Assembly: GCF_019966595.1 (NCBI RefSeq)
Contig: NZ_JAINFJ010000009.1
Coordinates: forward strand, 1-64,000
Length of the DNA: 64,000 nucleotides
DNA from: Oricola indica
GTDB lineage: Bacteria > Pseudomonadota > Alphaproteobacteria > Rhizobiales > Rhizobiaceae
Direction: 5' to 3'
Shown: positions 24,103 through 33,005 of the stretch, in pieces
Layout: each line of letters starts with the position of its first letter
How positions within the stretch are numbered: the stretch's first letter is position 1
The notes under the pieces: model-generated
Databases searched by the model: none
What the model was told of the DNA's origin: nothing
What the model saw: only the letters and a program-made list of their open reading frames with translations
Translations under genes and position numbers: made by a program

Positions 24103-26502
24103 CTAGGCCTTTGCGTAGTGCTCCTGACCCTTGAAATTCGCTTGTGTGGTCAGTTCCGGCTGGATAGCGAGCATCGGCTCGGTGAGTAATTTTCGCACAT
24201 CCAGGCGGCCAAGATATTGATCGATGCCGTGATGTATTTTGAGCCAGGACGCCATTGAATCGTGATCGTCGGGAAGGTCTCCCAGTATGCGGTCAAAAAC
24301 CGTATGATTCACCGCGTAGGACTGCAGGCTCGTTAGGAATTTCGCTTCACGGAACATGCTGCTGCCCGGAACCATATCGAAATCCCTGCCCCATACGGTT
24401 GCGCCGAGATAAAGCAGGTCCCAGTCGGTCTTTTCGAGCTCGTCCATAACGACCGGCATGAACTCCATGATCCGGTCATGAAAGATGACGTCATCCTCGA
24501 AGATGAATACGTTTCTCAAACCGCGCTGCCGGGCGTCAGCGATGATCGCGCGATGAGAAAGCGCGCAGCCGATATGGTGATTTTCCGGGGTCTTGATAGC
24601 GGGCAACCGCTTGACCAGCCGGGAGATGCCGATTTTCTCGAAACGCTTGTCGACGGCGGCATACCGGTCGGATCGATCATCGAGATTTATGCACCGTAGT
24701 GCATCGAAGCGGTTGAACGGATTCTGAAGTTCGACATCGATCTCCTCCATTGCGCGCTTGGTGAATTCCTTTCCGAGCAGTTCGCCGAAATGACTTTCTA
24801 TTGGTCCCTCGTCGAGGCCGAGTTCGCGATGACCGATTATGTAATTCCGGATTCTGTCTTCCCAGATCGGCCTGTATGGGATTCCCATCGGCCGTTGAAA
24901 ACGGTGCAGCCATCTCAGAAATGGCAGGCACAGCGTTCGGTCGCCCCGCTGTCGGAATTTTTCGTGAATGTAGCCTTCTTCGCCGCCGAAGCCGCGGAAC
25001 TTCAAGTTGAATCCTGGCCAACTGTCGCGTTTGCACACAAACAGCCCGAGACCTTGCATCGGAACCTCGAAGGGCTCGGCATCAACATCCCTTGCCCTTT
25101 CGTCGACGCCCCACGTGCCGTACATTCCATTGTTCCACTCCGGCTTGAAATGCGTGGAAATCTGATCCAGCCAGTCATAAATCAACGGACCCTGATACAA
25201 ATCAGTGCTGTCGGGATGTGCGTCGAGAAAGTCCATAAGGCGTTTGAGAACGCCGGGCGGGAGCAGCACATGACAATCCATGCACAGCACGAAATCGCCG
25301 CTGGCTTCGGAAAAAACGACATCCCTGATTGCCGTACCTGACTGACCGGTAAAGGGGACGTAGCGGAGGGTCTTACAGTGGTTCTCGAGTGCCTTGAGAT
25401 CATCGCCGCATGGTCCGTCCGGGTGATTGTCGATGACGAGAAACTCGATATCGTCCATCAACTCCGGATTGTTCAGGCGTAACGACTGCAGTGTGAAATA
25501 GACACCGTCGAAATCGTCGTAAGTCGCCATCCCGATTGTCAGTTTGAATTTCCCTCGCGACGGGGTCGCCGCATTCACTTTCGTCGGAGCACGCACGGGA
25601 GGAGCGGCCTGGACGGATGGTAAAGCCTGATTTTGTCCAAAGGCAGAGTGGATCCTGTGCCAGGATTTCGGGTCAGGCGCGTTCTCGATGATATCGTCGA
25701 TGACATCTTCGAGAACCCCTTCCAGCTGTCCGAATTCTCCATAACGGAGTTCAAAGGCGGGGGTCGAATTGGCGATCTGGGCCAGGCTTGCGAGGCCACC
25801 ATCGGCCAGATTTGCCCCGTTCAAATTGTTTTCGAGCAGGCGCAAAGCGGCCTGGCTGGGACTCAGTGGGCGAATTGAGATATCGGCATCCGCGTGGAAG
25901 GCCGGAAAAATGATCGCACCTGGCGTCAGAGTTTTGCCGGAATATTCGCTCGGAATGGCAACGTGGCTCTTGTCGCCAAATGAATGCTGGTTCGAATTGT
26001 CGAAACCATCTTCTTCAAGCGCCCTGACTGAATCCGCCCGTAGCACCAATGGCCTGCGAAACGGTGTGACTTGCAACGGGTCGGCCAATGGGACGAAGAC
26101 GATCTCGTCCGTGCAATATCGGAAGCCGTTTGTCGCCAACCAGGCTGTCAGCGTGGATTTACCGGCACCGGAAATACCTGCGACAAGAATTGCCTTGCCC
26201 TGCCGCTCAACGGCCGCCGCATGAAGTATGACGCCTTTGGACTGATCGGTCACCAGGCCTCGAATGACCGCATCCATGGCGAATTCGGGTAGGTCGCTCG
26301 CCTTCAGGTCCGGCACTGGTGGCGAAAAAGGGGTCTCGATAAGAAACGAATCGTCACCAGTCTGCGTGATCGAAACCGAGTGGTTGGCGGTGACGTCGAA
26401 CGCCCTTTGGTATCCGAACAGATACCCGGCCATTTCACCAAAGATATCCGGAACTGTCAGAGAAACCGTCTGACCGGCTAGTTCGATGAGCAACTCAGGC
26501 AT
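24103..26502 (-). CDS. HprK-like kinase / GT2 / GT25 three-domain fusion (799 aa)
   Basis: Three enzymes appear in one chain. Residues 1-285 form an HPr-kinase-like domain: GVILHAAAVE, Walker A GISGAGKST (109-117), the YCTDEIVFVP aspartate-glutamate and an FRRPLVLR stretch. A 30-residue proline/alanine-rich linker follows. Residues 318-560 are a GT2-fold glycosyltransferase with LTIGMATYDD, EFLVIDNHPDGP, the DxH-type metal motif MDCH (409-411) and GFGGEEGYIHEKF; DxH and GGE also occur in eukaryotic polypeptide GalNAc-transferases. Residues 598-799 are GT25-like: ALRCINLDDRSDRY, GCALSHRAI and the FIFEDD motif (668-671). GT25 also includes collagen galactosyltransferases. The gene lies behind the Thr-rich precursor gene on the same strand, with a terminator between them. 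Protein or peptide glycosylation is inference; lipopolysaccharide or capsule sugars are the alternative. Confidence 0.82.
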   Translation of the reverse strand: MPELLIELAGQTVSLTVPDIFGEMAGYLFGYQRAFDVTANHSVSITQTGDDSFLIETPFSPPVPDLKASDLPEFAMDAVIRGLVTDQSKGVILHAAAVERQGKAILVAGISGAGKSTLTAWLATNGFRYCTDEIVFVPLADPLQVTPFRRPLVLRADSVRALEEDGFDNSNQHSFGDKSHVAIPSEYSGKTLTPGAIIFPAFHADADISIRPLSPSQAALRLLENNLNGANLADGGLASLAQIANSTPAFELRYGEFGQLEGVLEDVIDDIIENAPDPKSWHRIHSAFGQNQALPSVQAAPPVRAPTKVNAATPSRGKFKLTIGMATYDDFDGVYFTLQSLRLNNPELMDDIEFLVIDNHPDGPCGDDLKALENHCKTLRYVPFTGQSGTAIRDVVFSEASGDFVLCMDCHVLLPPGVLKRLMDFLDAHPDSTDLYQGPLIYDWLDQISTHFKPEWNNGMYGTWGVDERARDVDAEPFEVPMQGLGLFVCKRDSWPGFNLKFRGFGGEEGYIHEKFRQRGDRTLCLPFLRWLHRFQRPMGIPYRPIWEDRIRNYIIGHRELGLDEGPIESHFGELLGKEFTKRAMEEIDVELQNPFNRFDALRCINLDDRSDRYAAVDKRFEKIGISRLVKRLPAIKTPENHHIGCALSHRAIIADARQRGLRNVFIFEDDVIFHDRIMEFMPVVMDELEKTDWDLLYLGATVWGRDFDMVPGSSMFREAKFLTSLQSYAVNHTVFDRILGDLPDDHDSMASWLKIHHGIDQYLGRLDVRKLLTEPMLAIQPELTTQANFKGQEHYAKA

Positions 26503-26527
26503 TTTGCCAGCCGTATGCAGTCTTCCA

Positions 26528-26559
26528 AAAACAAGATGGCCAGCAAAATGCCGGCCATC
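26528..26559 (-). terminator. Terminator/attenuator between precursor and fusion enzyme
   Basis: On the minus strand GATGGCC and GGCCATC (26553-26559 and 26535-26541) form a seven-base-pair stem around 11 bases, followed by TTGTTTTT. It lies after the precursor stop and before the kinase/GT start. Partial read-through would give much precursor and little enzyme, as in many RiPP operons. Confidence 0.65.
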
Positions 26560-26611
26560 GCGATATAATCGCTAAAGCAGTCTGATCAGTTTTCGATCAA
26601 TTCCCTTACGC

Positions 26612-26836
26612 CTAGGTGGGCGTCGTGGTTACAGTCGTCGAAGTGGTCGTGGCCGTAGTCCCGGTCGTAACAGTGGTCGGCGGCGCGGAAGAAGCCGCAT
26701 GCGCCGGCGTGATCACCGAATCGACGATTGGCTTTGTCCACTTGCCCGGCAACATGACTGCCGTTGCGACGCCGCCGATAGCGACCGTTGTCATCACCTG
26801 CCTGCGGCTGATGTTCTTTTTGTTGCCTTCCGACAT
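26612..26836 (-). CDS. Tat-type secreted precursor with Thr-rich mucin-like tail (74 aa)
   Basis: AAGGGG precedes ATG 26836. Residues 1-47 form a signal or leader: a charged start (EGNKKN), SRRQVM at 10-15 resembling a twin-arginine motif, a hydrophobic stretch and WTKPIVDSVITPAHA ending at Ala47, a good AxA signal peptidase site. The predicted mature part (48-74) has 27 residues, 15 of them threonine and three serine, with prolines at 52, 53 and 73: a mucin-like, unfolded sequence with many O-glycosylation or phosphorylation acceptors. It is followed by a terminator and then the kinase/GT2/GT25 fusion gene. Divergently transcribed is a PqqD-like protein. I propose it as the substrate of the fusion enzyme. 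Confidence 0.75.
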   Translation of the reverse strand: MSEGNKKNISRRQVMTTVAIGGVATAVMLPGKWTKPIVDSVITPAHAASSAPPTTVTTGTTATTTSTTVTTTPT

Positions 26837-27067
26837 GGACTACCCCTTATTGAAATCTTGTGGCTTTGTTACGAATGCCCCAAAGCCCTTAACGTCAGGT
26901 AACATCGCATGGGGGACGCGGCAAGTTCGAAATCTTGTTGTTCGAGACGAAAGCCCTTGTCGGCAGCCAAAATGGTTGACGGGAGACGCCTTGGCGTTGG
27001 AGTTACCGGATGAAATCACGATCCGTGAATGAATGCATCCATTGAACCGAACGAGCAGAGCAGGACC

Positions 27068-27355
27068 ATGACCGCAAACGAATCAGGCGGAAAGCTGACG
27101 CGCAATGAAGCCTTCTATACGGTGGAAATGGATGGCAACACGCTGCTCTACCGCCCGACATCGCAGAACGCCGTTCATCTGGATTCCGTCGCCTCGTTGA
27201 TCTGGAAAATGTGCGACGGCACGCGCACCGCCGGGGAACTGGCGGGTGAACTGGCCGAAATCTATCCGGAAAGCGCGGATACCGTGAAATCGGACGTGCT
27301 TGAGACGGTCAAGACGTTGCTGCAGAGCGGAGCGATATCGGCCGGCGGTGCCTGA
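27068..27355 (+). CDS. PqqD-family protein (95 aa)
   Basis: The compact winged-helix PqqD fold is recognisable: FYTVEMDGNTLLYRPTSQNA, VHLDSVASLIWKMCDGTRTA, the helices GELAGELAEIYPESADTVKS and VLETVKTLLQSGAI. PqqD-type domains bind leader peptides and hand them to modifying enzymes. Start choice is uncertain: ATG 27029 would add 13 residues. The gene is divergent from the Thr-rich precursor, sharing a promoter region of about 190 bases. Together they suggest a leader-dependent modification pathway. Confidence 0.85.
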   Translation: MTANESGGKLTRNEAFYTVEMDGNTLLYRPTSQNAVHLDSVASLIWKMCDGTRTAGELAGELAEIYPESADTVKSDVLETVKTLLQSGAISAGGA

Positions 27356-27495
27356 TTCGCCTCTGATCACGTTGAATCGCTCAATTTTCCGGTGGTTCGC
27401 TGTTGAAGCGTTAACCGCCTTTCGGGAATTGGCGGCCGTTTAACCGGTGAAAAAGCGCGGCATGCGAAAACGCCTTCGGCAAGGAGGCCGCGCCG

Positions 27496-28044
27496 ATGTT
27501 GCGCTATCTTTTCATCGTTGTTTCCGTGTCGATTTCCGCGCTCGGCGTGGTGTCGTTCCTGAACGACAATCCGCATGTCGTGGACACGGCCGCGATCGCG
27601 CTGAAAGATCGCGTGGAAGCCGATTCCGCCCGCCGCGCCGCGGTAAAATCGAAAGAACCGGTCCGCGCATGGTCCGGCACTGAACGTCTTCGTGCGGACG
27701 CGCGCGGCCACTACATCGCCGAATTCAGCCTGAATTCGCGTCGTGTCACCGGCGTCGTCGATACCGGCGCGACGATGATCGCCATGAACCGGTCGCAGGC
27801 GCGCAGGGCGGGCATTCATGTTTCACCTTCCGAGTTCATCTACACCGTCAACACAGCCAACGGTTCGACGAAGGCCGCGCGCGCCATCGTGCGAGAGGTG
27901 CGTCTGAGCTCAATTCGCGTGCGTGACGTCGAGGCGATGATTCTGGAAGACGATTCGCTCAACATCGTGCTGATCGGAATGAGCTTCCTCAAGCGTCTGC
28001 GAAACTTCGAATTCTCCAATGGCCAGCTGGTGATGAAGCTCTGA
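27496..28044 (+). CDS. Retropepsin-like aspartic protease, TIGR02281 type (182 aa)
   Basis: An N-terminal membrane anchor (YLFIVVSVSISALGVVSFL) is followed by a clan AA aspartic protease domain: VTGVVDTGATMIAMNRSQAR with catalytic DTGA, then a conserved LIGMSFLKRL near the C-terminus. Such proteins probably dimerise through a retropepsin fold. AAGGAGG at 27481-27487 lies nine bases before the ATG. The gene is 140 bases behind the PqqD-like gene on the same strand; the family is common in Hyphomicrobiales outside such cassettes, so membership in the precursor system is unproved. Confidence 0.88.
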   Translation: MLRYLFIVVSVSISALGVVSFLNDNPHVVDTAAIALKDRVEADSARRAAVKSKEPVRAWSGTERLRADARGHYIAEFSLNSRRVTGVVDTGATMIAMNRSQARRAGIHVSPSEFIYTVNTANGSTKAARAIVREVRLSSIRVRDVEAMILEDDSLNIVLIGMSFLKRLRNFEFSNGQLVMKL

Positions 28045-28063
28045 CGATCGGCGCCCCGTCCTG

Positions 28064-29146
28064 TCAGTGTTGCTCGGCCGTTTCTCCGGCAATCCGGATC
28101 AGCGCCTTCGCCCAGGCGAGCGGGGCGTCGAACGGGACGTCGTGCCCGGCGCTTTGGACGATGGTCAGGCTCTTGTCCGGCGCATCCAGCTCGCCGGCGT
28201 AATCCTCGACGAGGCTGACCGGGGTCTGGTGGTCTTCCATCCCCATGATGAAATGCACCGGGATCGGCGATTTCGGAAAGTCCTCGAAAAGGTTGTAGTT
28301 GAGCGCCTGCGGGATCACCGCGCGTTGCGAGAACTCCAGGCCCTGCGTGTAACTGCCGACTTCGGCCGGCGTGTAATAGGGGCTCTGGCCGCTGCTGGCG
28401 TAGTCCTGATAGGCGTCCCACAGGCCTTCGGTGTGAATGTCGCCACCGCCGAACGTATCGAGCAGCTCGTTCTTGACGGCGATATCGCCGAAATCGGCCG
28501 GATCGAACGGTTCGATTGCCGCCAGCCGCTCCAGCGCGTCCTGATCGCCGGCCTTCTTGGCCTCCGCCTTCACCCACTCATATCCAAGCGTCTGGCTGCG
28601 GCGCCAATCGACCCGTTCGCTGGTCGCGACGAAGGCGTGAAATGGCGAACTTTCGCGCTGCAGCGTCAGGAAGCCGAGCGCGCTTCCCCAGGAGACGCCG
28701 GTCAGGAAAATCCTGTTCTTGCCGAAACGCCGACGAAGAAGATCGGCAAGTTCCAGCGTATCATCGACATAGGATGCGATGTCGAGATCCTCGGTCGTCA
28801 GCCCGGAGGAGAACGATTTGCCCGCGCCGCGCTGGTCCCAGTGCACCACCACGAAACTGGATTCCAGTTCGGTCGTGTGGAACAGATCCACCCAGGGCAT
28901 CATCGAGGCGCCCGGCCCGCCATGCAGTACGAGCAGCACCGGTTTGTTGCGGTCGCGCCCACGGATCAGAACCCACTGACCGATGCCGCCGAGATTGAGT
29001 TTTTCAAGGGAAACGACGGCGTTTGGCAAGGGATTGCCCGCTTCGTCGACGATTTGCGGCAGATCGCCCGTATCCTGCGCGAAGCCGCCGACAACAAGCA
29101 GGAAAAGAAAGACGACGGCGCTGGTCGCGACGGAAACCACTCGCAT
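28064..29146 (-). CDS. Exported alpha/beta hydrolase, proline iminopeptidase-like (360 aa)
   Basis: A signal peptide (VATSAVVFLFLLVVGGFAQ) starts the protein. The hydrolase core has LLVLHGGPGASMMPWVD, HWDQRGAGKSFS, the nucleophile elbow GVSWGSALGFL, an aspartate in IMGMEDHQTPVSL and the histidine in QSAGHDVP. The HGGPG and WDQRG signatures are those of proline iminopeptidase and related S33 peptidases. A periplasmic place is expected. It converges on the TIGR02281 gene with a 19-base gap and could trim peptides, but nothing ties it to a substrate. Confidence 0.9.
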   Translation of the reverse strand: MRVVSVATSAVVFLFLLVVGGFAQDTGDLPQIVDEAGNPLPNAVVSLEKLNLGGIGQWVLIRGRDRNKPVLLVLHGGPGASMMPWVDLFHTTELESSFVVVHWDQRGAGKSFSSGLTTEDLDIASYVDDTLELADLLRRRFGKNRIFLTGVSWGSALGFLTLQRESSPFHAFVATSERVDWRRSQTLGYEWVKAEAKKAGDQDALERLAAIEPFDPADFGDIAVKNELLDTFGGGDIHTEGLWDAYQDYASSGQSPYYTPAEVGSYTQGLEFSQRAVIPQALNYNLFEDFPKSPIPVHFIMGMEDHQTPVSLVEDYAGELDAPDKSLTIVQSAGHDVPFDAPLAWAKALIRIAGETAEQH

Positions 29147-29271
29147 CGATTTGCCCCGTATTCGAATGCCGCCCTCCCACCCGGACGCGGCTCGCCCGGG
29201 ACTTTAAGGTCCGGGGCAGACGGATTCAACGCGGACGGCGCCATTCTCTCCGGAGACGCGCCGGAGACGGT

Positions 29272-30585
29272 CTAGCCGACGATCCGTTCGGCGACCGGCT
29301 CGGCAACCTCGGGTTCGGCCTCGGAGATCACATAGGCGGCAAGTATCGCGTCGCGCGCGACGGCGAGCGATGCCTCGTCACGCGCATGCACAACCGCCAG
29401 GGGCGCGCCCTTCTCGACGGCGGTTCCGGTGTCGATGAGACCGGTAATCCCGACCGCATGGTCGATCTTGTCCTCCGACCGCCGTCTTCCTCCGCCCAGT
29501 TCGACCACCGCGATGCCGATGTCGCGGGTCGAGATCGAGGCGACATGGCCGGCTTCGGGCGCATCCACGGTTGCGGTCAATGCCGCTTTTTCCAGATGCG
29601 CCGCATGGTTCTCGACGAAATCGGACGGACCGCCCAGCACATGCACCATTTTGCCGAACGTCTCTGCTGCCGCGCCGCTGTTCAGCGCATCGCGGGCACG
29701 TGAGAGCGCGGTTGCCGGCGAGGAGTCCAGTTCCGAAACCACGAGCATTTCGGCGGCGAGCGCCAGCGTCACGGTTTCCAGCCGCGGGTCGCGATGCACT
29801 CCGGTGAGGAACTCCACCGCATTCGTCACTTCCACCGCATTGCCGGCCGCCGATGCCAGTGGCTGGTTCATGTCGGTCATCAGTGCGGTCGTCTGCGTGC
29901 CGGCGCCATTGGCGACCTTGACGAGCGTCTTCGCCAGCTCCCGCGCCTTGTCGTAATCCGCTATGAAGGCGCCGTTGCCGAATTTCACGTCCAGCACCAG
30001 AGAGCCGAGCCCGGCCGCGAGCTTTTTCGAAAGGATCGAGGCCGTGATGAGCTGGATGCTCTCGACCGTCGCGGTCACGTCGCGCACTCCGTAGAAGCGC
30101 TTGTCGGCGGGCGCCAGATCGGCCGTCTGGCCGATGATCGCGCAACCGGCTTCCTCGACAGCGCGCCGGAACAGCGCATTGTCGGGCTGTGTCGTGTAAC
30201 CGGGGATGGAATCCATCTTGTCGAGCGTGCCGCCGGTGTGGCCAAGCCCGCGCCCGGAGATCATCGGCACACCCAGCCCGCAGGCTGCGGCGATCGGCGC
30301 CAGCATCAGCGAGACATTGTCGCCCACGCCGCCCGTCGAGTGCTTGTCGCAGATCGGCCGGTCGATTCCCGACCAGTCGAGCACATCCCCGGAGTCGCGC
30401 ATGGACAAGGTCAGCGCCACGGTCTCATCCGCCGAAAGCCCGTTAAAAAACACTGCCATGGCGAAAGCCGAGATCTGCGCGTCGGTCACCGAACCGTCGG
30501 TGATGCCACGCACGAACTCCGCGATGGCATCCGCCGCGAGGTCGCCGCCATCGCGCTTTCGCCGAATGAATTCCTGGGCCAGCAT
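29272..30585 (-). CDS. deoA: Thymidine phosphorylase (437 aa)
   Basis: DeoA phosphorolyses thymidine to thymine and 2-deoxyribose-1-phosphate. The family signature SGRGLGHTGGTLDKMDSIPG, CDKHSTGGVGDN and VLDVKFGNGAF are present and the length is normal (residues 1-437). It is the last gene of the cdd-punA-deoC-ALDH16-deoA operon, 16 bases behind ALDH16. A phosphopentomutase gene (deoB), needed to pass the sugar to DeoC, is not in the window. An AAGGAC site precedes the ATG. Confidence 0.96.
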   Translation of the reverse strand: MLAQEFIRRKRDGGDLAADAIAEFVRGITDGSVTDAQISAFAMAVFFNGLSADETVALTLSMRDSGDVLDWSGIDRPICDKHSTGGVGDNVSLMLAPIAAACGLGVPMISGRGLGHTGGTLDKMDSIPGYTTQPDNALFRRAVEEAGCAIIGQTADLAPADKRFYGVRDVTATVESIQLITASILSKKLAAGLGSLVLDVKFGNGAFIADYDKARELAKTLVKVANGAGTQTTALMTDMNQPLASAAGNAVEVTNAVEFLTGVHRDPRLETVTLALAAEMLVVSELDSSPATALSRARDALNSGAAAETFGKMVHVLGGPSDFVENHAAHLEKAALTATVDAPEAGHVASISTRDIGIAVVELGGGRRRSEDKIDHAVGITGLIDTGTAVEKGAPLAVVHARDEASLAVARDAILAAYVISEAEPEVAEPVAERIVG

Positions 30586-30601
30586 GAAAAGTCCTTTTCG
30601 G

Positions 30602-32995
30602 TCAGACGCCGAACGGCGTCCAGATCGTCTTGATGCGTGTCGCCCGGAACAGGAACTCTTCGCCTTCGCCCTGTTCGGCGTCGAACCAGTCCCGCGCCTT
30701 GCCGTTATTCGCCCAGACGGGTTTCAGATTGCCGGCGGATTCGCGCTCGGCCTTTGCCGTGCCATCGGCCGATCCGAAATACCAGAGCGCCGCGATGTCA
30801 TCGTGTTTCGCCATCGTGTCGGCCAGCGTATCGCGGTCGCCCGTCACGATGTTGACGACGCCGCCCGGTACGTCGGACGTGTCGAGAACCTGATAGAGAT
30901 CGCACGCCGCAAGCGGTTGCAGCGGTGACGGCGTGACGACGACCCGGTTGCCCATGGCAATCGCCGGCATGACCAGCGACACGAAGGAGAGCAGCGGCGC
31001 TTCGTCCGGACAGGAAATACCCATTACCTCGTAAGGCTCGTTGAGTGCGAGCGAGAGCATTCGCGCCGTCGGCGCGCGCACCGCGCCGTCATATTTGTCC
31101 GCCCATGCAGCGTAATGCATGATTCGAGCGACGGAGGCGTCCACCTCGCGTTTGGCCGCCGTCGCGGACGCTCCGGCTTCCGCCAGCCTTTCCGAAAATT
31201 CCTTTGCGCGAAGTTCGAGGTTCTCGGCGAGGAAATAGAGCACCTGTGCCCGTCCGTGGCCGGTCATGCCACTCCAGCCCGCTGCCTTGTGCGCGGCTTC
31301 GACGGCATTGCGGATGTCCTTGCGGTTGCCCAGGCCGACTTCGGCGAGGTGCTTTCCGCCTTTGCCCGTCACCGGGTAGGAGTAGCCCGAGTCCGGCCGC
31401 GCCTGCTTGCCGCCGACATACATTTTCACGGTCCGGTCAAGGCTGACGCCATCCCCGCCAGGCCCGGGCACCGGCGCGGGAAGCGGGTCGGAGGCCGGCA
31501 GGGCCTTCGCCTTTTTCTGCCAGGCGGGCACGAGGTATTCGAGCATCCCCTCGCTACCGCCTTCGCGGCCGTAGCCGCTTTCCTTGTAGCCGCCGAAACC
31601 GGCCGCCGCATCGAACAGGTTGGTGGAGTTGATCCAGACCACACCCGCCTTCACCTTGCGCGCCGTATCGAAGGCCTCGTCGAGATTCTGCGACCAGATC
31701 GAGGCTGCGAGCCCGTAGCGGGAATTGTTGGCGAGCTGAACCGCTTCGCCCGGCGTGCGAAAGGTCATCGAGGCGAGCACCGGCCCGAACACCTCTTCCT
31801 GCGCCAGTGTCGAAGCCGGCGAAACATGGGTGAACAGGGTGGGCGGAAAGAAGCAGCCTTCGTTGTCGCCGGTGATCCGGTCGGCCCAGCTCGGCTGCCA
31901 CAGGGCCGCGCCTTCCTCGATGCCCGCCTTCACCTTCGCCGCGATCTGCTCGACCTGAACCGGCGCAACGACCGCCCCCATGTCCATCGCCTTGTCGAGC
32001 GGGTCGCCGACGCGCAGTTTTTCCATGCGCGCCTTCAGTTTCTCGTGGAAGCGGTCGGCGATGCCTTCCTGCACAATGGCGCGCGAGCCCGCGCAGCACA
32101 CTTCGCCCTGGTTGAACCAGATCGCGTCGACCACGCCTTCTACCGCCGCGTCGATATCGGCGTTGTCGAAGACGATGAAGGGCGACTTGCCGCCGAGTTC
32201 CAGCGAGAGCTTCTTGCCCGACCCGGCGGTCTGGCGGCGCAATATGCGGCCGACCTCGGTCGAACCGGTGAAGGCCAGCTTGGCGACGTCTTCATGCGCG
32301 GCGAGCGCCGCGCCTGCCTCGCCGTCGCCGTTGACGAGGTTGAAGACGCCGGCCGGCAGGCCCGCCTCCATGCAGATTTCGGCAAATGCGAGCGCCGTCA
32401 GCGGCGTGTGTTCGGCCGATTTCAACACCACGGTACAGCCCGCGGCCAGTGCCGGCGCGACCTTCCAGGAAAGCATCAGTAGCGGGAAATTCCACGGGAT
32501 GATCTGACCGCAGACGCCCACCGCCTCATGGCCGGGAAACGACCGGTCGCGAAGTTCCGCCCATCCGGCGTGATGATAGAAATGCCGGGCGACCAGCGGG
32601 ATGTCGATATCGCGCGTCTCCCGGATCGTCTTGCCGTTGTCGAGCGTTTCCAGCACGGCGAGAAAGCGCGCATGTTTCTGGACATGGCGCGCCAGCGCAT
32701 AGAGATGCCGCGCCCTCTGATTGCAAGACAAGGCCTGCCACTTCTTCGACGCCTTGTCCGCGGCGGCGACGGCTTCATCGATGTCCTTCGCATTACCAAG
32801 CGCGACTTTCGCCAGCGGCGCGCCATTGGCGGGATTGCTGGCGGCGAAGGTTTTCTTGCCGGGTTTGGTAAAGTCGCCGCCGATGAAATGGCCGAAGCCG
32901 TTGCTGTGTTTTTCCAGCCAGGCGCGCACGTCTTTCGCGTCCTCGGGTGCCGGGCCATACTCCATCGTGTCGAGAATGTTGCTGATGTCGTTCAT
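30602..32995 (-). CDS. Tandem aldehyde dehydrogenase, ALDH16 type (797 aa)
   Basis: Two ALDH domains lie in one chain. The first (residues 1-490) is complete, with the NAD-binding GSTEVG, LELGGKSPFIVFDNAD and the catalytic cysteine region FNQGEVCCAGSRAI. The second (500-797) is shortened and lacks a catalytic cysteine; its end reads WANNGKARDWFDAEQGEGEEF. This is the arrangement of bacterial ALDH16, where the second domain is a structural partner. Its place between deoC and deoA suggests that it oxidises an aldehyde of deoxyribose catabolism, acetaldehyde being the DeoC product. That substrate is inference. A GAGGGA site precedes the ATG; deoC ends ten bases upstream. Confidence 0.9.
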   Translation of the reverse strand: MNDISNILDTMEYGPAPEDAKDVRAWLEKHSNGFGHFIGGDFTKPGKKTFAASNPANGAPLAKVALGNAKDIDEAVAAADKASKKWQALSCNQRARHLYALARHVQKHARFLAVLETLDNGKTIRETRDIDIPLVARHFYHHAGWAELRDRSFPGHEAVGVCGQIIPWNFPLLMLSWKVAPALAAGCTVVLKSAEHTPLTALAFAEICMEAGLPAGVFNLVNGDGEAGAALAAHEDVAKLAFTGSTEVGRILRRQTAGSGKKLSLELGGKSPFIVFDNADIDAAVEGVVDAIWFNQGEVCCAGSRAIVQEGIADRFHEKLKARMEKLRVGDPLDKAMDMGAVVAPVQVEQIAAKVKAGIEEGAALWQPSWADRITGDNEGCFFPPTLFTHVSPASTLAQEEVFGPVLASMTFRTPGEAVQLANNSRYGLAASIWSQNLDEAFDTARKVKAGVVWINSTNLFDAAAGFGGYKESGYGREGGSEGMLEYLVPAWQKKAKALPASDPLPAPVPGPGGDGVSLDRTVKMYVGGKQARPDSGYSYPVTGKGGKHLAEVGLGNRKDIRNAVEAAHKAAGWSGMTGHGRAQVLYFLAENLELRAKEFSERLAEAGASATAAKREVDASVARIMHYAAWADKYDGAVRAPTARMLSLALNEPYEVMGISCPDEAPLLSFVSLVMPAIAMGNRVVVTPSPLQPLAACDLYQVLDTSDVPGGVVNIVTGDRDTLADTMAKHDDIAALWYFGSADGTAKAERESAGNLKPVWANNGKARDWFDAEQGEGEEFLFRATRIKTIWTPFGV

Positions 32996-33005
32996 GACGC
33001 GTCCC

